6,759 bases of DNA from Acidobacteriota bacterium (GCA_016202915.1 JACQNT010000193.1:1-6759); one strand, 5' to 3'. Shown: positions 1 through 5,729, counted from the first letter of the stretch. Made by a program: numbers and translations. The notes: generated by a model not told the origin, from the letters alone.

Positions 1-1025
1 AGTGTGCGGTCGAAGTCGGCCGGATCGTCGTCGTCCAGGCCGATCATGATGAGAGCGACGACCTGGATGCCCCGGCGGCGCAGGTCCCGGAGGATGCGGG
101 CGTATTCGCGGGCCCGGGCCCACGGCTTGTTGATGCCATCGAGGTTCGACTGCTTGATCGTCTCGAAGCCGATGGAGAGCAGGAAGCAGCCGCTCCGCGC
201 GGCGAGATCGAGGAGCTCCCGGTCCTCGGCGATCTGGATGGTGCACTGGCTGCACCAGCGCATCTCCTTCGGGATCATGGCGCGGAAGAGCTCCTTTGCG
301 TAGTGCCGGTCGGCGACCGGGTTGTCGTCCATGAACAGGATGTTGCGTGATCCCTTGGCGCGGATGGCGTCGATGTCGCGCAGCACCTCGCCTATCGGCC
401 GCTTGCGATAGGTCGCGTCGTGGAACTTGGTGATGCAGCAGTACTCGCAGCGGAACGGGCAGCCGCGGGTCACGTAGAGGGGAAACTGGAAATAGTACTC
501 GCGGTAGACCTTCTCGCGCATCAGCTCGGGGCGCCAGAGCGGCAGGTGGTCGAGGTTGGCCTGCGGCAGCCCCTTGAGATCGTGCAGCCGGTCGCCCTCG
601 TAAATCCGCTTTCGCAACGATCCGCGCTGGTAGTCCGCGAGGAGTTCCGGCCAGGCGTACTCCGCCTCTCCCTTGACGATGGCGTCGCAGCGCTCGAGGG
701 CCTGCTCCGGGTTCAGCGACACCCATTCGCCCCCCATCACGACCGTCTTGCCGCGGGCGCGGTAGTGATCGGCCAGCCGGTAGGCCCGGCCGATCTGCAG
801 GCCCATGGCGGTGATCCCGACCAGGCCGGCGTCGGCGTCGGGCGGCGGCTCGTTCATGAAGTCATCCACGAGCCGCACGGCAAAGTCGGGGGGCGTCAGC
901 GCCTCCAGGTGCACGAGCGTCAGGCCGGAGGTCCAGTAGCGGGGGACGCGGGCGACCCTCCCGTCGGGCTCGAAGTGGGAGGCGGAGATGAGCAGGATCT
1001 TGCGCCGGGCGTCCCGCCCGGTCAT
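1..1025 (-). CDS. B12-binding-type radical SAM protein, C-terminus cut by window edge
   Basis: The frame opens at ATG (1025) and stays open to the left edge, giving about 341 residues of a longer protein. Residues 1-150 look like a cobalamin-binding-type Rossmann domain: a hydrophobic strand KILLIS at 9-14, VGITAM at 69-74 and VVMGGEW at 95-101. The radical SAM core follows. Its 4Fe-4S motif CPFRCEYC lies at residues 189-196 (CX3CX2C), with FMDDN and the GFET segment downstream. The visible C-terminal segment MIGLDDDDP matches the region found in B12-binding radical SAM proteins of the DUF4070 type. I see no DXHXXG cobalamin-ligand motif, so B12 use is uncertain. A GGAGG (1032-1036) sits 6 bases before the ATG, and ATGA overlaps the glycosyltransferase stop, so the two are probably coupled. 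The family carries out difficult radical chemistry such as methylation or ring formation. The substrate here is unknown; tailoring of the cluster product is inferred. Confidence 0.88.
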   Translation of the reverse strand, partial: MTGRDARRKILLISASHFEPDGRVARVPRYWTSGLTLVHLEALTPPDFAVRLVDDFMNEPPPDADAGLVGITAMGLQIGRAYRLADHYRARGKTVVMGGEWVSLNPEQALERCDAIVKGEAEYAWPELLADYQRGSLRKRIYEGDRLHDLKGLPQANLDHLPLWRPELMREKVYREYYFQFPLYVTRGCPFRCEYCCITKFHDATYRKRPIGEVLRDIDAIRAKGSRNILFMDDNPVADRHYAKELFRAMIPKEMRWCSQCTIQIAEDRELLDLAARSGCFLLSIGFETIKQSNLDGINKPWARAREYARILRDLRRRGIQVVALIMIGLDDDDPADFDRT

Positions 1026-1795
1026 CGCGGACCTCCGGCCGGGGGCGGGGCTGTGCCTTCGACCGGGCGCCCGGTCCGGCGCCGGAGCCAGCGCGCCAGG
1101 ACCGCGCCGACGATGCGGAAGGTGTCGCGGAAGGGCCGGTAGTGGCTGGTCGCCCGGCCGTCCGCGACCGTGAGGCGGATCGGCACGGAGGCGATCCGCA
1201 TCCCGGCGCGGGCCGCCTGCATCAGGGCATCCATCTCCGCCTCGTACCGCTCCCCCGCGAGGCGGAAACGTCTCAGGAAGAGCGCGTCGTACAGGCGGAA
1301 GCCGCTCTGCGAGTCGGGCAGGTCGGCCCCCGCGAAGAACCGCAGGGAGGCGGAGGAGAAGCGGTTCAGGGCGCGCCTCGGCCCCCACATGTGCGCGAAC
1401 TGCCCGGCGCGCGACCCGACGGTGATGGCCGGCCGTTCGCGCCGGAAGAGCTCCGCGAAACGGGGGATGTCCTCGGGGTCGTGCTGGCCGTCGGCGTCCA
1501 GCGTCATCGCCCCGGCGAAGGTCGCGTCGTCGTCCCGGCCGGAGGAGGGTCGTTCCGCGAGCAGGGCCTCGAAGGCGGTCGCCAGGGCGGCCCCCTTTCC
1601 GCGGTTCTTGGGATGGCGGATGACTTCGGCCCCCGCCGCGGCGGCCCGGGAGGCGGTGTCGTCGGTCGATCCGTCGTCCACGACGATGACCCGCGGCACG
1701 TGCCGCAGGGCGCCCGCGACGACCGTCCCGATCGTCTTCCCGGCGTTGAGGGCCGGGATGACCGCCACGAGTCCCGGCGTGGAAGGAGGGGGCAT
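1022..1795 (-). CDS. Family 2 glycosyltransferase (dolichol-phosphate-sugar-synthase-like)
   Basis: This 257-residue cytoplasmic protein has the GT-A fold signatures of family 2. These are a VIPALN start at 12-17, VVDDGSTDD at 38-46 for nucleotide binding, the metal-binding DAD within LDADGQH at 99-105, and DSQSGFR at 161-167, where D161 is the likely catalytic base. No membrane segment is visible and the length fits the catalytic domain alone, unlike dolichol-phosphate mannosyltransferases with C-terminal membrane helices. The family transfers a sugar from a nucleotide donor to a lipid phosphate or another acceptor; donor and acceptor cannot be read from the sequence. Its position between a carrier protein gene and a radical SAM gene suggests it decorates a lipid or polyene product, as glycosyltransferases do in aryl-polyene-type clusters. 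It starts 8 bases after the carrier protein stop, with no strong ribosome binding site, and its stop overlaps the next start. Confidence 0.9.
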   Translation of the reverse strand: MPPPSTPGLVAVIPALNAGKTIGTVVAGALRHVPRVIVVDDGSTDDTASRAAAAGAEVIRHPKNRGKGAALATAFEALLAERPSSGRDDDATFAGAMTLDADGQHDPEDIPRFAELFRRERPAITVGSRAGQFAHMWGPRRALNRFSSASLRFFAGADLPDSQSGFRLYDALFLRRFRLAGERYEAEMDALMQAARAGMRIASVPIRLTVADGRATSHYRPFRDTFRIVGAVLARWLRRRTGRPVEGTAPPPAGGPR

Positions 1796-1803
1796 CGGCG
1801 CCG

Positions 1804-2076
1804 TCAGGCTGCGCCGCGCCTCGAGGTCACGAACTCGGCCAGGCTGGTGACCGAGGCCAGGGCCCGCCGCCCCTCCGCCACGTCGGTGATCCTCAGGCCG
1901 TACTCCTTCTCCAGCCCGACCACCAGTTCCAGCAGGTCGATCGAGTCCAGGTCGAGCCCGCCCCCGGCGAGCGGCGCCTCGTCCTGGATCGCCTCCGGCC
2001 GGACCTGCGCGAGACGCAGGCGCCGCACGATGAACCGTTTGAGTTCCTGCCGGAGTCCGCGGTGATCGACGCCCAT
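1804..2076 (-). CDS. Acyl carrier protein
   Basis: At 90 residues this has the size and helical pattern of a discrete type II acyl carrier protein. The phosphopantetheine attachment motif reads LDLDSIDLLELV, with S45 as the modified serine and the usual D44 before it. The helix II and loop segment LVVGLEKEYGLRI follows, and the C-terminal helix ends in a normal carrier-protein pattern (VTSLAEFV). It would carry the growing acyl chain as a thioester in the cytoplasm and present it to the ketosynthase and dehydratase encoded by the divergent operon. It is the first gene of the leftward arm. The DSI form (rather than DSL) is common in carriers of secondary-lipid and aryl-polyene clusters, which suggests a dedicated carrier rather than the housekeeping AcpP. 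The ATG at 2076 is the only sensible start. The SD is weak, and a candidate promoter lies so close that the message may be nearly leaderless. Confidence 0.92.
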   Translation of the reverse strand: MGVDHRGLRQELKRFIVRRLRLAQVRPEAIQDEAPLAGGGLDLDSIDLLELVVGLEKEYGLRITDVAEGRRALASVTSLAEFVTSRRGAA

Positions 2077-2150
2077 GGCGCTCGCGGCCTTATATCAGAG
2101 GGGCTCCCTCGGTTGCAAGAATGAGGGACGTCGTCTAAACTCGCACGAAA
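2077..2150. promoter_or_regulatory. Divergent intergenic control region
   Basis: These 74 bases separate the leftward carrier-protein arm from the rightward hotdog/ketosynthase arm and are noticeably more AT-rich than the surroundings. For the minus strand, TTGCAA (2118-2113) and TATAAG (2094-2089) are 18 bases apart and resemble sigma-70 -35 and -10 elements. Transcription would begin about 6 bases before the ACP start. For the plus strand, TCTAAA (2134-2139) could be a -10, with the same palindromic TTGCAA as a shared -35, but the 15-base spacing is short. An in-frame mini-ORF (ATG 2121 to TAA 2138, five codons) precedes the hotdog gene and blocks any longer N-terminus. No operator was identified with confidence. 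Confidence 0.4.
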
Positions 2151-2693
2151 GTGAGCGACGCCCACGCCTTCCCCTTTCGCCTCGTCGATCGCGTCCTCGA
2201 GGTCGGCCGGGATCGCTGCACGGTGATCAAGGTCATCACCGCCGGCGAAGCCCTTCAGGACGGCCGCGAGGCGCCGGGCGGCCCTTATCCTTCCTCCCTG
2301 CTCGTGGAGGCTCTGGCGCAGGCCGCCCTCCCGCTGGTGCCGGCGGCCGTCCCCCTGGCCAGGTCGGCGCTCCCCCTGGTGCGGGCTGACGCTCCTCCGG
2401 CGCCGGCCGAGGTCCCGGGGCCGGGCGTGGTCGTGGCGATGGACGGTGTGCGTGTCCATCGCCCCGTCCGGGCCGGCGATCGGCTGCGCATCTCGGCCGC
2501 GATCACGGCGCGCCTCGGCGGCATGATCCGCGTTCACAGCCGGGCCGAGACGGTCGGAGGGGAGGACCCCGGCTCCCTGGTGGCCGAGGGGGAGTTCACG
2601 ATCGCCGCCGGGGCCGAAGGCCCGGGGAGCGCCCCGCCCGCTGGTGGTCGCCCTCCGGCCAAGGACCGCCCGCCGGGTGCCGGAGAGGCGTGA
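2151..2693 (+). CDS. Hotdog-fold 3-hydroxyacyl-ACP dehydratase-like protein, divergent
   Basis: This 180-residue protein has the layout of a FabZ/FabA-type hotdog domain. It starts with FPFRLVDRVLEV at 7-18, matching the PFLLVDRV opening of FabZ. The central helix is LLVEALAQAA at 50-59, with E53 at the acidic active-site position. The later strands include MDGVRVHRPVRAGDRL and the terminal AEGEFTIA. The GHFPG signature that carries the catalytic histidine is missing: an ungapped alignment from the EALAQ helix puts R39 there. An Ala/Pro/Leu-rich stretch of about 25 residues after the helix and a Pro/Gly-rich tail of about 30 residues are unusual. It may dehydrate 3-hydroxyacyl-ACP by an altered mechanism, as some dehydratases of aryl-polyene clusters also lack GHFPG, or it may be a non-catalytic partner. 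The GTG start is the first possible one, because TAA at 2136 is in frame upstream; the SD is poor. It leads the four-gene operon. Confidence 0.75.
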   Translation: MSDAHAFPFRLVDRVLEVGRDRCTVIKVITAGEALQDGREAPGGPYPSSLLVEALAQAALPLVPAAVPLARSALPLVRADAPPAPAEVPGPGVVVAMDGVRVHRPVRAGDRLRISAAITARLGGMIRVHSRAETVGGEDPGSLVAEGEFTIAAGAEGPGSAPPAGGRPPAKDRPPGAGEA

Positions 2694-3937
2694 TGGCCCG
2701 GCGCGTGGGGATCACCGGCTTCGGGGTGGTCTCGGCGCTCGGCGGGTCGGCGCGCGAGACCTGGGATGGCCTGCTCGAAGGCCGGATCGGCATCCGCCCG
2801 GTCACCCTCTTCGACACCTCGGGGGACCGCACTCACACGGCGGCCCAGGCTGTCGCCTTCGACGCGGACCGCCATCTCCAGGCGAAGGATCGCGGGCGCG
2901 CCTCGCGCGGCGATCGGATGGGCCTGATGGCGGCCCTCGAGGCCGCCGGAGACGCCGGCCTGGACGGGACGCGCATCGATCCCTCCCGGGCCGGGGTGGT
3001 TCTCGGCGGCGGGGGCGGAGGGCTCCTGCAGGCGGAGGACTACCTGCGGGCCGCCTCCGGGCCCCGGCGTCCGCGGCCGTCCTCCGCGCTCGGGTTCTTT
3101 CCCGCGACGACGGCCGACCGGATCGCCTCCCGCCTGGGCTACCGGGGGACGGCCACCACGATCATGAACGCCTGCTCCTCGGCGACGATCGCCATCGGCC
3201 TGGGGGCCGGGCTGGTGGCCTCCGGCGAGCTGGACCTCGTCCTGGCCGGGGGGGTCGAGACGCTATCGCGCACCACCTTCGCCGGCTTCAACGCGCTGCG
3301 GCTCGTCGATCCCGATCCGTGCCGGCCGTTCGATCGCCGGCGGCGCGGGATGTCGCTGGGGGAGTGCGCCGCCCTCATGGTGCTGGAAGGGACGGAAGCG
3401 GCCCAGGCGCGGGGGGCCCGGATCTATGCCGAGGTGGCGGGCTGCGGCATGTCGGCCGACGCGCACCACATGACCGCCCCCGACCCATCGGGCGACGGCC
3501 TGGCCCGCTCCATGAAGGCGGCGCTGGCGTCGGCCGGCGTCGCGCCCGGCGAGGTGGATCACATCAACGCGCACGGTACCGGCACGGAGCAGAGCGATCC
3601 CGCCGAGACCCGGGCGATCAAGACGGTCTTCGGGGAGCGGGCCTTCCGCATCCCGGTGGTCTCGATCAAAGGGATGGTCGGACACTGTCTCGGGGCGGCC
3701 GGAGCGATCGAGGCGTTCGCCACTGCGATGGCGATCCATCACGGCGTCCTGCCGCCGACGGCGGGGCTGGCGTCTGCTGACCCGGAGTGCGACCTGGACT
3801 ACGTCCCCGGCCGCGCGCGCCGGGCGGAGATCCGGGTCGCGATCTCGAACTCGACGGCCTTCGGAGGGAACAACGGGACGATCGTCCTGAGGAGGCACGG
3901 CGCGGGGCGGCACGGCGCCAGGAGGCACGGCGCGTGA
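2693..3937 (+). CDS. Beta-ketoacyl-ACP synthase (FabF-like, catalytically complete KS)
   Basis: This protein is 414 residues, the usual size of a KAS II/type II PKS ketosynthase. It opens with the thiolase-fold strand RVGITGFGVVSALG. It retains all catalytic residues: nucleophile C161 in NACSS, H294 in HGTGT, K326 in SIKGMVGH and H331 in GHCLGAAG. The C-terminal AFGGNN glycine loop is also present. It should perform decarboxylative Claisen condensation of malonyl-ACP with an acyl chain on the carrier protein. ATG 2693 overlaps the hotdog stop by one base (TGATG). GTG 2690 would add one residue, but the SD-like GGAGAGG (2682-2688) is better spaced for the ATG. The last 15 residues are an RRHGA-type triple repeat beyond the normal KS end. 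With a degenerate KS homologue two genes on, it is likely the alpha subunit of a KS/CLF-like pair. A primary-metabolism FabF role is less likely, given the context. Confidence 0.93.
   Translation: MARRVGITGFGVVSALGGSARETWDGLLEGRIGIRPVTLFDTSGDRTHTAAQAVAFDADRHLQAKDRGRASRGDRMGLMAALEAAGDAGLDGTRIDPSRAGVVLGGGGGGLLQAEDYLRAASGPRRPRPSSALGFFPATTADRIASRLGYRGTATTIMNACSSATIAIGLGAGLVASGELDLVLAGGVETLSRTTFAGFNALRLVDPDPCRPFDRRRRGMSLGECAALMVLEGTEAAQARGARIYAEVAGCGMSADAHHMTAPDPSGDGLARSMKAALASAGVAPGEVDHINAHGTGTEQSDPAETRAIKTVFGERAFRIPVVSIKGMVGHCLGAAGAIEAFATAMAIHHGVLPPTAGLASADPECDLDYVPGRARRAEIRVAISNSTAFGGNNGTIVLRRHGAGRHGARRHGA
3890..3934 (+). repeat. 15-base tandem repeat, three copies, at the KS 3' end
   Basis: Three in-frame 15-base units (3890-3904, 3905-3919, 3920-3934) encode RRHGA, GRHGA and RRHGA as the last residues of the ketosynthase. 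Units 1 and 3 begin AGGAGGCACGGCGCG. The middle unit differs at a few bases, which destroys its AGGAGG. The third unit supplies the GGAGG (3921-3925) that sits 8 bases before the GTG of the arsenate reductase gene. Expansion or contraction would change the KS tail and the number of SD-like sites without breaking either frame. Confidence 0.85.
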
Positions 3938-3948
3938 CAGGCCGGAGG
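3921..3948 (+). promoter_or_regulatory. Two Shine-Dalgarno sites for alternative starts of the arsenate reductase gene
   Basis: GGAGG at 3921-3925 lies 8 bases before GTG 3934, which overlaps the ketosynthase stop as GTGA. A second GGAGG at 3944-3948 lies 9 bases before GTG 3958. The first gives 166 residues with a basic N-terminal extension. The second gives 158 residues, starting eight residues later and closer to the usual family start. The overlap favours the first; family length mildly favours the second. Confidence 0.55.
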
Positions 3949-4434
3949 AAGAAGCGGGTGGTCTCCGCGGAGCCGTTCCGGGTCCTGTTCGTGTGCACGG
4001 GGAACTCCGCCCGCAGCCAGCTCGCCGAGGGGCTCGCCAATCACCTCGGAGAGGGCCGGGTCGATGCCCAGAGCGCCGGCACCATCCCGGTGGGGGTCAA
4101 CAGCCACGCCGTGGCGGTGATGAAGGAGCGAGGCATCGACATCTCGCGGCAGTATTCCAAGGGGGTGGATGATGCCGTCGGTCCGTTCGATCTCGTCGTC
4201 ACCCTCTGCGACTCCGCGGCCACCGAGTGCCCGGCCTCGATCACCTCGTATCCGACCGAGCACTGGTCGACGCCCGACCCGTCGTTCGTCGCGGGAGGAC
4301 CGGACGCGGTCCGGGAGGCATTCCGGAGGATACGGGATCGTCTGGAGGGTCAGATCCAGGCGCTGATCGACAAGGTTCGTCCCGCAACGAAAGCCCGGCC
4401 GGGCGATCGGCCTGTTGGCGGAGAGACCGGGTGA
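3934..4434 (+). CDS. arsC: Arsenate reductase, thioredoxin-coupled type (LMW protein tyrosine phosphatase fold)
   Basis: The protein is 166 residues from GTG 3934. It has the P-loop CTGNSARS, with nucleophile C21 and R27 in the CX5R motif. Next come the family blocks AGTIPVGVN at 48-56 and MKERGIDIS at 63-71. The redox pair is C92 and C99 in LCDSAATEC, with the seven-residue spacing of C82 and C89 in the pI258-type enzyme. D115 in TPDPS is the likely general acid. A complete Cys triad points to arsenate reduction to arsenite coupled to thioredoxin rather than to a plain tyrosine phosphatase, which usually lacks the pair. The unusual part is the setting. It overlaps the ketosynthase stop and the next KS-like start by 4 bases each, and no ArsR, ArsB/Acr3 or other arsenic gene is visible. 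It may give detoxification in trans, feed arsenite to a product, or have been recruited as a phosphatase or redox partner. The family call is firm; the role in the cluster is open. Confidence 0.9.
   Translation: MTGRRKKRVVSAEPFRVLFVCTGNSARSQLAEGLANHLGEGRVDAQSAGTIPVGVNSHAVAVMKERGIDISRQYSKGVDDAVGPFDLVVTLCDSAATECPASITSYPTEHWSTPDPSFVAGGPDAVREAFRRIRDRLEGQIQALIDKVRPATKARPGDRPVGGETG
4420..4425 (+). promoter_or_regulatory. Shine-Dalgarno site supporting GTG start of the KS-like gene
   Basis: GGAGAG lies 5 bases before GTG 4431, which overlaps the arsenate reductase stop as GTGA. This start puts the conserved KS N-terminal strand (RVVITGGGAIG) about 11 residues in. An open-frame ATG at 4227 lies deep inside the arsenate reductase gene and would add 68 unrelated residues, so it is not used. 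Confidence 0.65.
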
Positions 4435-5729
4435 TCGCCCGCGCCGGCCGGCCCTCCGAGAGGGTGGTCATCACCGGAGGAGGGGCGATCGGCCCGTTCG
4501 GGGCGGGGATCGACTCCCTCCTGGAAGGGGTCATGGCGGGCCGGACGGCCCTGTCGGCCGTCACGACGGACGAAATCGCCGCGACGACCGCCACGCCCGC
4601 CCGGCCGCGGAGTCTCACCTGCGCGGCGCTCCTGCGCTCTCCTCTCGAACCGGGCCCCTTCAATCCCAACGCCTGGAGAAGGCTCGATCGCTGCTCGAAG
4701 ATGGCGGTCATCGCCGCGCGCGAAGCGATGGACGCGAGCGGGTGGCTGGCCGGAGGCGGGCGCCTGTCCGGGGCCGGGCGCCTGTCCGGAGACTCCGGGC
4801 CCGGCCTCGTCCTGGGCACGATGACCGCCGGGACCGATCCGCTGGTCGCCTACCTCGATACCATCCTCGCGGACGGTCCGGAGGCGGCCTCGCCGATGAT
4901 CTTCCCGTTCACCGTCCCGAACGCCCCGGCGAGCCAGGGCTCCATCCTCCTCGGCCTGAAGGGGCCGAACCTGACGGTCTGCCAGATGGAGGCCTCCGGC
5001 CTGGGGGCGATCGCGACGGCCGTGATGCTCTTGAAAGCCGGCGCCGCCGAGGCCGTCCTGGCCGGTGGCGTCGATGAGTACCCGGTGGAGATCGACAGGG
5101 CCTGGAGCAGGCTGCGGATCACCGCGCGCGGCGATCCCGCATCGTTCCGCGGCCCCTTCGACGCCCATCGCCGCGGCTTCGCGCCCGGCGAGGGGGCCTA
5201 CCTGCTGGCACTCGAGACGCTCGAGCGGGCGCGGTCGCGGGGCGCGCGCCCCTGGGCCGAGGTCCTGGCCGTGGCCACACGGCACGTCGGGGGCGCGGCG
5301 CACCGCTGGCCCGGCGACCCGGGCGAGGCGGCAGCCTGTCTCAAGCAGGCCCTTCTCGGCAGCGGCCTGGCGCCGGCCGATCTCGGGTACATCGCGTCGA
5401 GCGCCAACGGGTCCCGCGCGCTGGACGAGACCGAGGCGCGGTCCCTCCGAATGGCCTTCGGCAGGGACCTGCTCCGCATCCCGGTGACAACGGTGAAGGG
5501 GTCCGTGGGGGAATCGGGGGCGGCTTCGGCCTGCGCCGCGCTGGTCGCGGCCCTGTCGATCCGCGATGGTTTCATGCCGGCCATCGCCGGCCTTCACGAG
5601 CCGGCGCCCGGCATCGGGCTGAACCTGGTGATGAGCCCGCGCCGCGAGCCGGTTCCCGCCGTCCTGGTCAACGCCCTCGGGACGGGCGGCTCGTGCGTCA
5701 GCCTCGTCCTCTCCCGTCCGATCGCCTGA
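4431..5729 (+). CDS. Degenerate ketosynthase homologue, chain-length-factor-like (KS beta)
   Basis: At 432 residues this is a full-length KS fold. It has the N-terminal RVVITGGGAIGPFG, PFTVPNAPASQ before the nucleophile region, VLAGGVDEY, the RGFAPGEGAYLLALE segment and a GTGGS loop near the end. Aligned without gaps to the neighbouring KS, the nucleophile Cys is E187 (QMEAS in place of NACSS), the HGTGT histidine is S324 and the second histidine is E361. Only the lysine (K356) remains. It therefore cannot condense by the normal route. Such pseudo-ketosynthases are known as chain length factors or KS beta subunits that pair with an active KS, though the classical replacement is Gln. Its gene is translationally coupled at the end of the KS operon, so a heterodimer with the upstream KS is the simplest reading. 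A separate acyl-binding role is possible. The open frame and family blocks argue against a decaying pseudogene. Confidence 0.87.
   Translation: MIARAGRPSERVVITGGGAIGPFGAGIDSLLEGVMAGRTALSAVTTDEIAATTATPARPRSLTCAALLRSPLEPGPFNPNAWRRLDRCSKMAVIAAREAMDASGWLAGGGRLSGAGRLSGDSGPGLVLGTMTAGTDPLVAYLDTILADGPEAASPMIFPFTVPNAPASQGSILLGLKGPNLTVCQMEASGLGAIATAVMLLKAGAAEAVLAGGVDEYPVEIDRAWSRLRITARGDPASFRGPFDAHRRGFAPGEGAYLLALETLERARSRGARPWAEVLAVATRHVGGAAHRWPGDPGEAAACLKQALLGSGLAPADLGYIASSANGSRALDETEARSLRMAFGRDLLRIPVTTVKGSVGESGAASACAALVAALSIRDGFMPAIAGLHEPAPGIGLNLVMSPRREPVPAVLVNALGTGGSCVSLVLSRPIA
4758..4793 (+). repeat. 18-base in-frame tandem duplication in the KS-like gene
   Basis: Two adjacent 18-base units share their first 14 bases exactly and encode GRLSGA then GRLSGD (residues 110-121). 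They lie in a loop before the strand GLVLGTM, where other ketosynthases are shorter. The duplication keeps the frame, so it lengthens a surface loop rather than breaking the gene. Confidence 0.7.

Noticed and set aside
420..1142. Open reading frame of 240 codons on the plus strand
   Set aside because: It lies antisense to the radical SAM gene, whose CX3CX2C motif, overlap with the upstream gene and SD are convincing. The plus-strand product is low complexity and has no recognisable domain.
1142..2065. Plus-strand open frame of 307 codons across the glycosyltransferase and ACP genes
   Set aside because: It is Arg/Gly-rich and antisense to two well-supported genes; typical of GC-rich DNA.
2221..2241. 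Inverted repeat CGGTGAT / ATCACCG with a 7-base loop
   Set aside because: It lies inside the hotdog coding region and is explained by the repeated Val-Ile codons of TVIKVIT. It is not followed by a T-run, so a terminator or operator role is unsupported.
2644..3780. Plus-strand open frame of 378 codons in another frame of the ketosynthase gene
   Set aside because: The product is almost entirely Arg, Gly, Ala and Pro. The overlapping frame has complete KS motifs.
4350..5597. Minus-strand open frame of 415 codons opposite the KS-like gene
   Set aside because: It has a biased composition and no domain. The sense frame aligns with KS proteins along its full length, so the antisense frame is a by-product of GC-rich codon use.
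4431..5729. KS-like gene as a decaying pseudogene
   Set aside because: The frame is intact, its length is normal, the non-catalytic family blocks are conserved, and it has an SD with a coupled start. This fits a retained non-catalytic partner better than decay.
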